Source of the DNA: an uncultured Armatimonadota bacterium
GTDB taxonomy: Bacteria > Armatimonadota > Fimbriimonadia > Fimbriimonadales > Fimbriimonadaceae
Assembly: GCA_903899015.1 (NCBI GenBank)
Contig: CAIUHP010000081.1
Location: forward strand, 1 to 64,000
Direction of reading: 5' to 3'
Length of the DNA: 64,000 bases
Shown: piece by piece, positions 1 to 8,990 of the stretch
Layout: the number at the start of each line of letters is the position of its first letter
How positions within the stretch are numbered: the first letter of the stretch is position 1
The notes under the pieces: generated by a model
The model's database searches: none
Told to the model about the DNA's origin: nothing
The model's input: the letters and a program-made list of their open reading frames with translations, nothing else
Position numbers and translations under genes: made by a program

Positions 1-34
1 GGATTCAACCTATGGTTCTGGCCGGATCAGAAAC

Positions 35-99
35 GCTGTTTTCCTCTGATTTGAACCTGCGCATGGGCACTAGAGGTTCAAATCAGAGGAAGAACAGCG
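35..99. repeat. Long imperfect inverted repeat (hairpin)
   Basis: Two arms of about 25 bases (35-59 and 74-99) are complementary apart from one bulged base, around a loop of about 16 bases. The core arm is TTCCTCTGATTTGAACCT, repeated perfectly in inverse orientation. There is no T-tract directly after either arm, so it is a weak candidate for a simple terminator. It could be a small transposon-like or REP-like element, or a regulatory structure belonging to a gene left of the window. Confidence 0.6.
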
Positions 100-255
100 C
101 CACTCAAATGCGATTGCCCACACAGAAGTTCATAGAGCCACTTTTCTTAGGGTTTCGGTAACGTGTTTTTGCTTGCGCAAAGTTGGAGTTCTCCATGAGC
201 ATAGCCACCCGTGCAATACTTCTAATGATAACGATCAAGTGGAGGAAGTTGCTAA

Positions 256-456
256 ATGCATCTTGAATATTGGAAGAGTGGGGCCATGACTAGAAAGTTG
301 TCTGGAGGTTTTCTCGTTTTTGTTGGATTGGCGACATTTGGGGATGGTGCGTGGTACACGTGGAAGACTCGGATAGTCGGACCCGCTCAATTCGAGATCT
401 GGCTTGGGTTCGCTGTTGCTCTCATGGGCTGTCTTGTTTTGAGAGCTCAACGCTAA
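256..456 (+). CDS. Small hypothetical membrane protein (66 aa)
   Basis: No family is recognised. The protein has two hydrophobic stretches, about residues 16-35 and 45-62, and ends in a short basic tail, which fits a two-span inner-membrane protein. A GGAGG motif at 241-245 lies 10 bases before the chosen ATG at 256; an internal ATG at 286 is possible. It stands alone, with the long inverted repeat upstream and the yajQ terminator converging downstream. The 220 bases after it hold no convincing gene. Real coding status is likely but not certain. Confidence 0.5.
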   Translation: MHLEYWKSGAMTRKLSGGFLVFVGLATFGDGAWYTWKTRIVGPAQFEIWLGFAVALMGCLVLRAQR

Positions 457-667
457 TTGAATTGAGGGTAAGCAAGTTGATAGGCTGGATTGACCCCATA
501 CTCTCGGGCCGTTGCACGCTTACTCATGCCACCGAATATTACTGAGCGACGAACCAATTCATAACTTTCCGACCTGTACACTTCATTGGTATCGACGTGG
601 CAATATACGCAACCAATTTGTCCCGGTCTACCGTCGACACCATTTGGCGAGGGCTATCGAACTCAAG

Positions 668-702
668 AAAATGAGGTGGTGGGTTCAGTAGACCTACCAC
701 CT
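668..702 (-). terminator. Rho-independent terminator of yajQ
   Basis: Arms 674-683 and 693-702 form a 10-bp stem with one G-T pair. On the minus strand the stem is followed by CATTTTCTT. It lies just past the yajQ stop codon at 724. Confidence 0.65.
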
Positions 703-723
703 TTGGAAACGAACTTGACTCGA

Positions 724-1218
724 CTATCGGAAGTTTACAAAGTCAACCGGGTAGGGAAGGTCCAAGGACTTCACGAAGGCCATGGCTTTTTGAAGGTCGT
801 CCTTGCTCTTCGAACTTACTCGTACTTCTTCGCCTTGAATTTGGGCTTGAACTTTGAGACCCTTATCCCTAATTTGCTTGGTGAGAGCCTTAGCTTTGTC
901 TTGCTCGATGCCTTGCTTGAGGATAAGCTTCATCTTAACCGTCAAGCCGGTTGCGGGTTCCAACTTGCCCCACTCGATCTGACGAGCGTCGATACCACGC
1001 TTGATGAACTTGCTAAAGACGATGTCCTTCAGCTGGTCCATTTTGAACTCATCATCCGCAATCAGCGTGATATCGTCCTTCTCGTGAAGGATTTCTGACT
1101 TACCGCCCCTAAAATCGTATCGGTTGGCAAGTTCCTTCTGAGATTGGTCAACCGCGTTCTTGACCTCCATCATGTCGGCGCGAGAAACGATGTCAAATGA
1201 AAAGTCCGGTGCTGCCAT
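724..1218 (-). CDS. yajQ: YajQ family nucleotide-binding protein
   Basis: The 164-aa length and the N-terminal signature FSFDIVSRADMMEVKNAVDQ identify the UPF0234/YajQ family. These are small cytosolic proteins with two ferredoxin-like domains that bind nucleic acid or nucleotides; some homologues (in Xanthomonas and Pseudomonas) bind cyclic di-GMP. Conserved family elements visible are the YDFRG motif near residue 35, the LKQGIEQDKAKALTKQI segment and the C-terminal LPYPVDFVNFR. The ATG at 1218 follows directly after the stop codon of the L21e-like gene, so the two are almost certainly co-transcribed. Family assignment is firm; whether this member senses a second messenger is unknown. Confidence 0.92.
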   Translation of the reverse strand: MAAPDFSFDIVSRADMMEVKNAVDQSQKELANRYDFRGGKSEILHEKDDITLIADDEFKMDQLKDIVFSKFIKRGIDARQIEWGKLEPATGLTVKMKLILKQGIEQDKAKALTKQIRDKGLKVQAQIQGEEVRVSSKSKDDLQKAMAFVKSLDLPYPVDFVNFR

Positions 1219-1551
1219 TTATGCTTCCACCAAGTCGTCTGCCTGAACGAGCAATACGTATTGAGCCTTGAAATCAAGCTCTTCTTCGGTCAAGTTTCGC
1301 TTCTGCTCCTGAGGAAGACCTTCTAAGAACTTGTCCTTCATGCGCTCCGTCGCCTTAGTGTGTACGTCACGAGTAATCTTGCTCATACTTTCCGGATCCA
1401 CTCGAACCGCGATTTCGGCATCGTTGTAAACATTTTGAACGAGACCTGAAACTCCCGCCATGTGCTCGAAATAACGATTCTTCTTGCGATCCTCGTCAGT
1501 GACCTCTCTCGCAATGACGCGAACATGATCCCCTTCTTTCCACTTTGCCAT
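1219..1551 (-). CDS. L21e/KOW-like small protein
   Basis: A 110-aa soluble protein beginning MAKWKEGDHVRVIAREVT. The first 55 residues look like a small SH3/KOW barrel of the kind seen in ribosomal protein L21e: a GDHVRV strand, a GVSGLVQNVY turn and an IAVRVD strand. The rest is a charged helical tail. It is immediately upstream of yajQ on the same strand, with no spacer between stop and start, which suggests a two-gene operon and perhaps an RNA-linked role. The resemblance is by eye, so function remains open. Confidence 0.7.
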   Translation of the reverse strand: MAKWKEGDHVRVIAREVTDEDRKKNRYFEHMAGVSGLVQNVYNDAEIAVRVDPESMSKITRDVHTKATERMKDKFLEGLPQEQKRNLTEEELDFKAQYVLLVQADDLVEA

Positions 1552-1686
1552 AAGCTTATTTTACCCGGACGCGTTGCTTCGCCTTTCATCGGACGCATTG
1601 GGACTCAGGCATTGCCCTCAGTCGGTCCCCGTGTGGTGCCGCTCCGCTAAACATGTGATTGCGGAACGGCCCAACGCAGAAGCCAA

Positions 1687-3594
1687 CTACTGCTTTTTAA
1701 CGGCAACGAGTGAGAGTGCTTGAGTCACGATATTCTCTGCGGTCAAGCCGCAGTCTCGACGGATCAGCGACTGAGAACCGTGCTCCACGAAATGGTCGGG
1801 AAGCGCAATTACGGTGTGAGGCAAGTGGGCGAGCCCCAGTTCCTGCAGTCCCCGGTGGACGGCTTCTCCAAACCCTCCGGATGCGGTGTTCTCTTCAATT
1901 GTAATGATCCTGCCAGTCTGGCGGACGGCCTCGCCAATCGTCTCAGAGTCGATGGGTTTCACGAATCTTGCGTTGATGACGGTTGCTTCTATGCCTTGCT
2001 CTTCTAAGAGCCGAGCCGCTTCCCATGCCTCTCCGACCATTGAGCCGATGGCACAAAGCGTAATGGCATGTTTTGCTTTCGGTGAAGCTTGTCGTAATAC
2101 CTCAGCCTTACCCAGTGCAATCGGTGACCTTGATTCTGGTAGTCGATCATCACTGGAACCTCTGGGATATCGCATCGCGGACGGGTGTCGATCATAGTTA
2201 GACATCCAACGGGTCATCTCTCGCAGCTCTGTGGTGTCCCTTGGAGCGAGCATCACGATGTTTGGAATAAACGAAAGGAATGAGATATCGAAGGCACCGT
2301 GATGGGTGGGCCCATCATCACCGACGAGCCCGGCCCGATCCATAAAGAATCGCACCGGTAGGTTTTGGATGCATACGTCGTGTAGAACTTGGTCGAAACC
2401 ACGTTGAAGGAACGTGGAGTAAATCGTGCAGAACGGTTTCAAGCCATTGGCGGCCATTCCAGCTGCAAACGTAACCGCGTGTTGTTCGGCTATGCCGGTA
2501 TCAAAATACCGGGTGGGGAAGGCTTTTTGAAACGCGGTCAGACCCGTTCCATCCGGCATGGCGGCCGTAATGCAAACGACCTTAGGGTCATTTGAAGCAC
2601 ATTCAATCGCAGCGTCTCCGAACGCTTGGGTGTACGTAACTGGACCCGCTGACTTGACCATTTCATTGGATTCAAGGTCGAACGGCACAACTCCGTGCCA
2701 CTTCCTCGAGTCCTCTTCAGCAACGTGATACCCCTTGCCCTTTACGGTCATGGCGTGAACGAATACTGGGAAATCGAGCTCACGGATGTTCCGAAACACT
2801 TCAAGCAAAGTAGGGAGGTCATGACCATCCACTGGCCCAATGTACTCAAAACCCATTTCCTCGAAAATCGTGCCCGTTTCGTGCGGGGCTAAGTAGTGGG
2901 TGATTCCGTGTCGGAAACCGGCAGCCATTCTTGTAACCGGATCGGGCATTTTTTCAACAACCGTCTTGGCCCGCCGAGCCAAGCTTTGAAGTTGAGGGCG
3001 TGAGCGAAGCTTCGAGAGATAGTTTGTGAGAGCGCCCACGTTTGGAGCGATCGACATTCGATTGTCGTTGAGCACGACGGTAATGTCGGTCTGTAATTCG
3101 CCCGCGTGATTGAGGGCTTCCCAACTCATTCCCGAAGCAATCGCCGCATCGCCGGTCACTGCAATAACTTTCTCCTTCGTGCCAAGTAAATCTCTTGCGG
3201 CGGCAAATCCTAGTGCAGCAGAGATGGCGGTGCCTGCGTGACCAGCACCAAATGAGTCTAACTCATGTTCGTCCCGTTTGAGGAATCCACTAAGGCCTTT
3301 GTATTTGCGGAGAGTGTCAAAGCGGCTGAGCCGTCCCGTGAGAAGTTTATGGGGATAGGCTTGATGTCCCGTGTCCCAGATCACTTTATCGGGAGGCAAA
3401 GAGTATGCGGCGTACATTGCTACCGTTAACTCGACGGTGCCGAGGTTGGAGCTAAAATGGCCTCCGGTTTTGCTAACGTGCTCGAGGATTGCGCTACGCA
3501 CCTCGTCAACGACTTCTTGAAGTTCTTTGTCGGTTAGCCGATGCAAGTCTGACGGCTGAACGATCTGCGAGAGGTGCTTAAACGTTGTTTCCAT
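1687..3594 (-). CDS. dxs: 1-deoxy-D-xylulose-5-phosphate synthase
   Basis: Condenses pyruvate and glyceraldehyde-3-phosphate to DXP, the first step of the MEP isoprenoid pathway, also feeding thiamine and pyridoxal synthesis. The 635-aa length is typical. Visible landmarks are GGHFSSNLGTVELTVA near the N-terminus, the thiamine diphosphate motif GDAAIASGMSWEALNHAG with the downstream LNDNRMSIAPN, the catalytic glutamate in GIAEQHAVTFAAGMA, and the RYPRG region. One oddity is GDA where many homologues have GDG in the cofactor motif. It is transcribed divergently from the response regulator, with 227 bases between them. The downstream 135 bases hold an imperfect hairpin at 1629-1659. Confidence 0.97.
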   Translation of the reverse strand: METTFKHLSQIVQPSDLHRLTDKELQEVVDEVRSAILEHVSKTGGHFSSNLGTVELTVAMYAAYSLPPDKVIWDTGHQAYPHKLLTGRLSRFDTLRKYKGLSGFLKRDEHELDSFGAGHAGTAISAALGFAAARDLLGTKEKVIAVTGDAAIASGMSWEALNHAGELQTDITVVLNDNRMSIAPNVGALTNYLSKLRSRPQLQSLARRAKTVVEKMPDPVTRMAAGFRHGITHYLAPHETGTIFEEMGFEYIGPVDGHDLPTLLEVFRNIRELDFPVFVHAMTVKGKGYHVAEEDSRKWHGVVPFDLESNEMVKSAGPVTYTQAFGDAAIECASNDPKVVCITAAMPDGTGLTAFQKAFPTRYFDTGIAEQHAVTFAAGMAANGLKPFCTIYSTFLQRGFDQVLHDVCIQNLPVRFFMDRAGLVGDDGPTHHGAFDISFLSFIPNIVMLAPRDTTELREMTRWMSNYDRHPSAMRYPRGSSDDRLPESRSPIALGKAEVLRQASPKAKHAITLCAIGSMVGEAWEAARLLEEQGIEATVINARFVKPIDSETIGEAVRQTGRIITIEENTASGGFGEAVHRGLQELGLAHLPHTVIALPDHFVEHGSQSLIRRDCGLTAENIVTQALSLVAVKKQ

Positions 3595-3821
3595 AGGCTG
3601 CCCATCTACTCATACGTTACAACGTATTTAGCCGTTGTTGCGGTTCCTTGCCAACTTATGGGAATCTCCGGGAAAGTTAAGGCGATCTCGGAACAAAATG
3701 GAAAGGAGAAGTTGATGGACTCAGAATTGAACCATTTGGCAAGTAAATTCTAGCGAACCAAATGAACCCTAAACTGAGTCGTGTAGCAGGTGCCTTTAAC
3801 AAAGCGTGACTAGGTAAAAGA

Positions 3822-4241
3822 ATGGCAAGCGAACCAAAGACGATCCTATTAGTAGAGGATAACGCTGATGACGAACAGTTGACGCTTCGAGCGTTACGTC
3901 AAAGCGATATTCCGAATATGATTCGTGTCGCACGAGACGGCGCCGAGGCGATTGATTTTCTTTTTGGAAAGGATGCTCTCACGCTTCCTGATCTCGTTCT
4001 GCTTGATCTCAAGCTTCCAAAAATCAGCGGGCTAGAGGTTCTTCAAAAAATCCGATCGGAAGATCGCTCACGAGCATTACCGGTAGTCATTCTCACGTCT
4101 TCCGACGAAGAACGAGACATCGTAAAGAGTTACGATTTGGGTGCGAATTCGTACATACGAAAACCAGTTGACTTCGACGAGTTTATTGATTCTGTTCGTC
4201 AATTGGGAATGTACTGGCTTCTCATCAACCGATCGCGCTAG
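3822..4241 (+). CDS. Rcp1-type single-domain response regulator
   Basis: A stand-alone receiver domain of 139 aa. The acidic pocket VEDNADD is at residues 11-17, the phospho-acceptor Asp is D62 in LVLLDLKLP, the conserved Thr lies in VVILTSSDEE, and the Lys is in IRKPVDFDEF. The insertion between strand 2 and helix 2 and the LNRSR-like end match the Rcp1 subgroup that partners phytochrome-like histidine kinases. No kinase is encoded nearby. The ATG at 3822 is preceded only by a weak AGGT. The last four bases overlap the end of the convergent gene at 4238. Confidence 0.9.
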   Translation: MASEPKTILLVEDNADDEQLTLRALRQSDIPNMIRVARDGAEAIDFLFGKDALTLPDLVLLDLKLPKISGLEVLQKIRSEDRSRALPVVILTSSDEERDIVKSYDLGANSYIRKPVDFDEFIDSVRQLGMYWLLINRSR

Positions 4242-5131
4242 CTTTCGGTTTCACGAATCCATTCTTGCAGAGCTTCCGTCGGAGTCATGCGTGTGGGTGG
4301 CAGCAGTTCAAACACCGGTAAGCCCTGCCAAAATTTCTTGTCGAATCCCCCGTCTGCGGCGGTGAAAAGGCACTTGTACGACCCAAATTTGTCTCCTAGT
4401 TTGGTGATGTCACCTCGTAAGACGTGTTGGCTGATTGTCATCAAGAACCGATGCGCGCGCGGGCAATCTTCCTCAATCAAGTTGAGAATTTCATATTCAG
4501 GTAAGGCAAACTTCTGCATGCCGAGACTGTAAGCTCGAATTCCATCAGAACGGCGATCAAACTTAATTTCGATATGGTCACGAGCGTCGATCAAGGCGTC
4601 GATCCGATCGGTACGCATTACATTCTCGGGAAGCAAGTATCTTTCGCAAATAGAATCTGCCACCACGCCCTCTGAAATCGTCGCCAGACGAATGGCAATT
4701 CCCAAGAAAAAGTCCAGCGCAGGATAGACGGTCGGATCATGCGACTCAAACGTTAACTGCGCGATGGTCCATGTCGCTCTCAAACGCGCGACAAGTTCCG
4801 GGTCTTCGTGCTCGGCAAGAACGCTTTGTGCATACCATTCCGGGTCGAACCCGGCGTCTTCCTTGCTGAGAACGACCATCTTCAACACCGTCTTTCGATC
4901 GGGAGTCGCGATTGCATAAGATCCGATGCGCATGGGCTGAGTGAGCAGAGCCTTATCTGTCTCGTTTCCCAACGGAACGGCCATTCCTACTGCCGCGCCG
5001 CCGGTGCCACCAGGATTGGCTATTTCAACGATGCTCGGCAACACTGAGCGGGAAGAAAGGATCGTGAGATAGTAGCCCTTGCTTATGCCGAAGCCGGGGG
5101 TCTTAGGTTTAGAAAATGGCCATGCACGCAT
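4238..5131 (-). CDS. Hypothetical protein (297 aa)
   Basis: No family is recognised. The protein looks soluble with no clear signal peptide or membrane span; a Gly/Ala-rich loop occurs around residues 38-50 and acidic, regularly folded sequence fills the rest. It lies 5 bases downstream of the HTTM gene on the same strand, so it is probably the last gene of that operon. Its stop overlaps the 3' end of the response regulator gene on the opposite strand by four bases. Length, codon pattern and position support it as real. Confidence 0.8.
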   Translation of the reverse strand: MRAWPFSKPKTPGFGISKGYYLTILSSRSVLPSIVEIANPGGTGGAAVGMAVPLGNETDKALLTQPMRIGSYAIATPDRKTVLKMVVLSKEDAGFDPEWYAQSVLAEHEDPELVARLRATWTIAQLTFESHDPTVYPALDFFLGIAIRLATISEGVVADSICERYLLPENVMRTDRIDALIDARDHIEIKFDRRSDGIRAYSLGMQKFALPEYEILNLIEEDCPRAHRFLMTISQHVLRGDITKLGDKFGSYKCLFTAADGGFDKKFWQGLPVFELLPPTRMTPTEALQEWIRETES

Positions 5132-5136
5132 AGATG

Positions 5137-6417
5137 TTATGAATGCGATTTTGACTTCTTCGAGGACTCTGATTTCTTGTTTTCGACCTTCGATACTAAA
5201 ATTGGTTCAAGAGCACTCGATTCGAACTTGGTCCAGAAGCCTGGGTACCAACCGAATAACCAACAACCTGGACTCCGTTTGGCGATCGCCTTCCAAGTTT
5301 GGAGTTGTTTGCCAGACATCGTTTCGGCGGTCCAACTTTCTTGAGTTCCGGCTTCATAGCGGATCAGTTTGAACGGGTCGATGACATTCAGAAATGCGGA
5401 TGCTCTTGGCTTGAGTTGTCGATTGATAGGGATGAAAACCTTAATGTGGAGGATCTTCAGCTTTGAGCCGCGCCGCTGAGCCCATGCCATAACTTCATCG
5501 CCATCGTAATACGAAATGTAGAGCGAGGTGACGATGTAGGAGAACAGCGGTATGTTCATGCTGTACTCGATGTAGCCGTGCAAGAGTAATCCTGTCAACA
5601 ACACCCAGCCTCGTAAAGGCTTGAAGAAAACCAGTGTCCCCATTGCGAACTCAACTGCGAGCGTGCCGTATGAAGTCAGATAAACCATGGGGAACTGGTT
5701 CATGAACGCAGGAACCGGGAATCGATAAAACTCCGCAAGTCTTGCGGGATACCAATTGGCGGTTCCGTTTTGCCACAAGTGTCCGCCCCACTTGGCCCAA
5801 GTTGTGGTCAAGTAAAGAAGGGAGCAGTTATAGGCAATAAGGCGCTGGGGCCACATGGAGATCAGAACCGGGTTTGCGGAGATTCGGCCCTTGAGAACGC
5901 CAATAACTCGGTCGAGAGAACATGCGGCTCCGCTCGGCGCGATCGCCAGATAAAGGCACATCACTCGGACAACGGTATCGCCACCGTGAAGAATTGCCGC
6001 GTTGTGGTGGTGAATCGATACCACTCCAATTGCCAGAGCAACGGTGCTCACGCGTGTCCACAGCCCGACCGCTGTAAATAGAGCTGCTAACGCAGTGAGG
6101 GAAAACACGGCGAGCGAGATATTGTCGTTGGTGACACCGCTTAAGATATCGAGACGAGGAACGGTGAACGATGATCCCGCGCTGACTTGAATTCTCGGAT
6201 CAAGGAACCGAGCTCCCAACCAAGAGGGAACATAGCCATGCTCGGAAAACCACGTGTTCCAGTCGAAAGACAAGAGGACGAAATTGAGAAAGACGAGGGT
6301 CCCGAAAACAATTCGGAACACGCCCAGAGCGGTAGCGGTGCCAAAGCCAAACCAATATTGCCCGATGACATCGAATGTCTCGCGCAGGGCACCCGAAGAC
6401 TCAGGTTTTGTTTTCAA
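5137..6417 (-). CDS. HTTM domain (vitamin K-dependent carboxylase-like) membrane protein
   Basis: The 426-aa protein has many hydrophobic helices in its first 320 residues and a soluble tail. The patterns ALGVFRIVFGTLVFLNFV, the IHHHNAAILHGGDTVVRV segment and APSGAACSLDRV match the HTTM family, membrane relatives of vitamin K-dependent gamma-glutamyl carboxylase whose bacterial members are largely uncharacterised. The start is a TTG at 6417 whose last base runs into the TGA of the preceding gene (TTGA overlap), indicating translational coupling to the 219-aa companion. The reaction catalysed here is unknown. Confidence 0.85.
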   Translation of the reverse strand: MKTKPESSGALRETFDVIGQYWFGFGTATALGVFRIVFGTLVFLNFVLLSFDWNTWFSEHGYVPSWLGARFLDPRIQVSAGSSFTVPRLDILSGVTNDNISLAVFSLTALAALFTAVGLWTRVSTVALAIGVVSIHHHNAAILHGGDTVVRVMCLYLAIAPSGAACSLDRVIGVLKGRISANPVLISMWPQRLIAYNCSLLYLTTTWAKWGGHLWQNGTANWYPARLAEFYRFPVPAFMNQFPMVYLTSYGTLAVEFAMGTLVFFKPLRGWVLLTGLLLHGYIEYSMNIPLFSYIVTSLYISYYDGDEVMAWAQRRGSKLKILHIKVFIPINRQLKPRASAFLNVIDPFKLIRYEAGTQESWTAETMSGKQLQTWKAIAKRSPGCWLFGWYPGFWTKFESSALEPILVSKVENKKSESSKKSKSHS

Positions 6418-7073
6418 TGCCCGGCCTCATGCAAATCCGCAAGGATTTGCGGGTTCACCACGAGTTCGTAATACATGTAAGAAACGTATTGCTCGTTCTG
6501 AACTTGACCCGGCTGGGCAACCGGACGCCAATGACGATAGAGTTTGACTCTTACCGGCGGATTCTTGCTGTCGTCAAATTGATAAGCAACGCGATATGCG
6601 AATGATCCCCATAGGTAGTTGAAATCATCCGAACCTGCCCGCTCGAAATACTTACGGTATCGCTCTTTGATGAGTTTGAGCGGTATGGAGAGCAAGAACA
6701 TTCGCGGATATTGGTAATGCTTCATCGACCCATCTTTAAAGATGATGTCGGCATCGCCCCATGAATCCGTTTGAGCCGGATCGGGCGCGAACATATCCCA
6801 GTACTGCCAAAAACCAGTGGTGGTTAAGTAAAGCGTGATGGGAGGGGACGGCTTGATATATTTCTTATTCCAATAGGGAATCCACTGGGTGCCCGCGGGA
6901 GTGACCTTGCCACGCTCAACGGCGGACTGTGGACTCGGAATCGCCCAACTGGTGATGGCGACGAGATGGAACAAGACGAAAAGCTTGACCCAAATGGAAA
7001 CTCGACCCTGCTTGGTATTCGACTCGCTTGCTGGCACGGTGACTTCCATGAAACTATTAAGAATGTGACGCAT
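6414..7073 (-). CDS. HTTM-associated membrane-anchored protein (219 aa)
   Basis: One N-terminal membrane span (about residues 27-45) is followed by a mostly extracytoplasmic domain rich in aromatic residues, including TGFWQYWDMFAPDP. That tryptophan-rich MFAP motif recurs in proteins encoded beside HTTM genes, and here the HTTM gene overlaps this one by four bases, so the two probably form a complex. The ATG at 7073 sits directly against a perfect 11-bp hairpin, leaving no room for a ribosome binding site; an alternative ATG at 7046 exists. Function is unknown. Confidence 0.8.
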   Translation of the reverse strand: MRHILNSFMEVTVPASESNTKQGRVSIWVKLFVLFHLVAITSWAIPSPQSAVERGKVTPAGTQWIPYWNKKYIKPSPPITLYLTTTGFWQYWDMFAPDPAQTDSWGDADIIFKDGSMKHYQYPRMFLLSIPLKLIKERYRKYFERAGSDDFNYLWGSFAYRVAYQFDDSKNPPVRVKLYRHWRPVAQPGQVQNEQYVSYMYYELVVNPQILADLHEAGH

Positions 7074-7101
7074 GATTGGGACGGTTGTTGCCGTCCCAAT
7101 C
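7074..7101 (-). repeat. Perfect hairpin abutting a start codon
   Basis: Arms GATTGGGACGG (7074-7084) and its exact complement (7091-7101) surround a 6-base loop. The 3' arm on the minus strand is immediately followed by the ATG of the 219-aa gene. With no T-tract it is not a standard terminator; it could be an mRNA processing or translational control structure between the TPR gene and the HTTM pair. Confidence 0.6.
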
Positions 7102-7114
7102 GATCACATGGAGC

Positions 7115-8950
7115 CTAACTTTCGATTTCGCTCAGAATTGGCTCAAGTTCTTCGTTGGGGCCAATAGCTTCGCGAATCTGTTTGGCCAAGTCTCGTGCTT
7201 CCTGCTCATTTCCAATTCGCTTGGCCGCGAGTGCCAAGTTAATGTGAATGGGGAGTGAGTTTGGATTGTGAGTGGCTGCGTATCGCATCAGCTGATAAGC
7301 TTCGTCGAATTTGCCTTGACCATGAAGTGCGTTGACAAGCTCGCCGTATCCAGGCTCGCAACCAGGATAGACTTCGAGTAGTCGACGAGCGGCTTCTTCA
7401 GCCTCAACATACTGTTCCGTTCGATTGTAAGCCGAGCTCAAGAGTGCCCAAAGCTTCCAGTAGTCTGCGAGCCAGTTTCGAAGCGGCTTCAGAGAACTGA
7501 TTGCGCCTTGAATGTCGCCGGACTCCATCTTAACCCGAGCAGCATCTACGTTCTCAGCACGCTTGGGTTGCTCAAGCTCGATAAGGCGAGCCATTGCCTG
7601 TGCCCGGGTGTTAGGGTCGGGATTGCTGGCAAGAATATCCTTCATGACCTGCGGTACTTCAAAGTCTCGACCAGCTGCTTCTAGCGTTTGCGAGTACTCA
7701 GTCAGAACCTGAATGTCATTTGGAGCGACATCGATGATGTCCTCATAAAAGTCCATCGCTCGATCAAGGTCACCCTTCTTCATGAGCCAAGGTGCATAGA
7801 ATCGCTTGACGATGAGGTTGTCCTCAACGACTTCAAGGGCCTTCTCAAACGCGTTCTCCGCATCCTGCTCTTTGTCGGCTTGGAACAGAGCTACTGCGTA
7901 CTTAGCGTAAGCGGCCCCGTTTTGCGGATTCTCGTCGATGACAGCTTTCCACAGTGCCGGGACCTCGTGAATTCGACCCGTCTGACCCAAAACCATCGCG
8001 AGATAGTCGCCCGATGGCTTATCGTCGCCTTCCATACTGAAGGCCTTGCGGAAGTTTCGCTCGGCGTTGACCGGCATTCCAAGTTGAAGCTGAACCAATC
8101 CCAATCGGGCGTAAATGCCAGCATCTTCGGTTTCAAGCGCAAGAGCTTTCTCGTAGTAATCGGCGGCTTTGCTCAGCGAATTTACCGTTTGGTAAAGTTC
8201 GCCAAGAGCAAAGAATCCAAGGAACTGGTCGGGAACGAATTCGGTGAGTTTTAGAAGAGCATTCTCGACTGACTCAAATGCACCGATTCGGAAATGAGCG
8301 CATGCTCGAGCCAGTTGAACAAGAACCTGATAGGGGCCGTTGAATGTGTTATCGGCTTCAACCGCTGACACCAAGGCATCAAGAGCGGGCTCAGGAGAGA
8401 ACTCAAGCGTGACCATTCCATTAGCCTGCTGAATATGGCTAAGGGCATCGTAGCCTTCCAAGAATTGGAGGAATGCCTCTGGGTTTTGAGTTCCAAATTC
8501 CATGGTCTCGCCAGCGAGAACTTCTGGAAGTTCGATCTCTGCCTGCTCAGCAAGGATCTTGACGGTTCGATGAAGGGTCGTGAAAAGCTCCGACGTTGGG
8601 AATGTCGTTGTTTCAAGGAATCTTGGTTCCGTAGCACCTTCAGTAAAGAATCGAATCGTAAGCTCAAATTGGTCGTCCGTTTGAGTCAACGCCCCATCCA
8701 TGACCAACTCAACCTGAGCCTGGGTGAATAGGTCTTGAAGCTGCTCGTACGGGAGCAATCCGTTGCCGATGTTGACGAACGCCATTCTGGTCGATCCGTC
8801 CTGTTCCTGAATCTGAGTTAAGTAACTAACAGCGTTAATATCTGCTTGAGCGTGAGCACGCAGCTGTTCCGCAGCAAACGCGGCAAACTGGCGCCCATAG
8901 GCAGCTTTTGTCCCTTCGGATGCATTGAAGGGAAGGACGGCAACTTTCAT
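7115..8950 (-). CDS. Tetratricopeptide-repeat protein (611 aa)
   Basis: The first 170 residues form a separate domain starting MKVAVLPFNASEG, resembling the N-terminal region of proteins that pair a TolB/FlgT-like nucleotide-free fold with TPRs. From about residue 190 onwards, repeated 34-residue helical pairs occur, with signatures such as LGELYQTVNSLSKAADYYEKA, ARLGLVQLQLGMPVNAERNF and KYAVALFQADKEQDAENAF. No signal peptide is visible, so a cytosolic scaffold is likely. It follows tdh by 40 bases on the same strand. A partner cannot be named. Confidence 0.88.
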   Translation of the reverse strand: MKVAVLPFNASEGTKAAYGRQFAAFAAEQLRAHAQADINAVSYLTQIQEQDGSTRMAFVNIGNGLLPYEQLQDLFTQAQVELVMDGALTQTDDQFELTIRFFTEGATEPRFLETTTFPTSELFTTLHRTVKILAEQAEIELPEVLAGETMEFGTQNPEAFLQFLEGYDALSHIQQANGMVTLEFSPEPALDALVSAVEADNTFNGPYQVLVQLARACAHFRIGAFESVENALLKLTEFVPDQFLGFFALGELYQTVNSLSKAADYYEKALALETEDAGIYARLGLVQLQLGMPVNAERNFRKAFSMEGDDKPSGDYLAMVLGQTGRIHEVPALWKAVIDENPQNGAAYAKYAVALFQADKEQDAENAFEKALEVVEDNLIVKRFYAPWLMKKGDLDRAMDFYEDIIDVAPNDIQVLTEYSQTLEAAGRDFEVPQVMKDILASNPDPNTRAQAMARLIELEQPKRAENVDAARVKMESGDIQGAISSLKPLRNWLADYWKLWALLSSAYNRTEQYVEAEEAARRLLEVYPGCEPGYGELVNALHGQGKFDEAYQLMRYAATHNPNSLPIHINLALAAKRIGNEQEARDLAKQIREAIGPNEELEPILSEIES

Positions 8951-8990
8951 GAAGCAAGTTTACCGGGATGAGGGATGAGCCGTTGCGTTG

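Noticed and set aside
586-1098. 170-codon frame opposite yajQ
   Set aside because: It is antisense to a clear YajQ coding sequence, has no ribosome site and no family resemblance.
3714-3752. 12-codon ORF with AAAGGAG ribosome site before the response regulator
   Set aside because: Too short to support without conservation; no regulatory hairpin follows.
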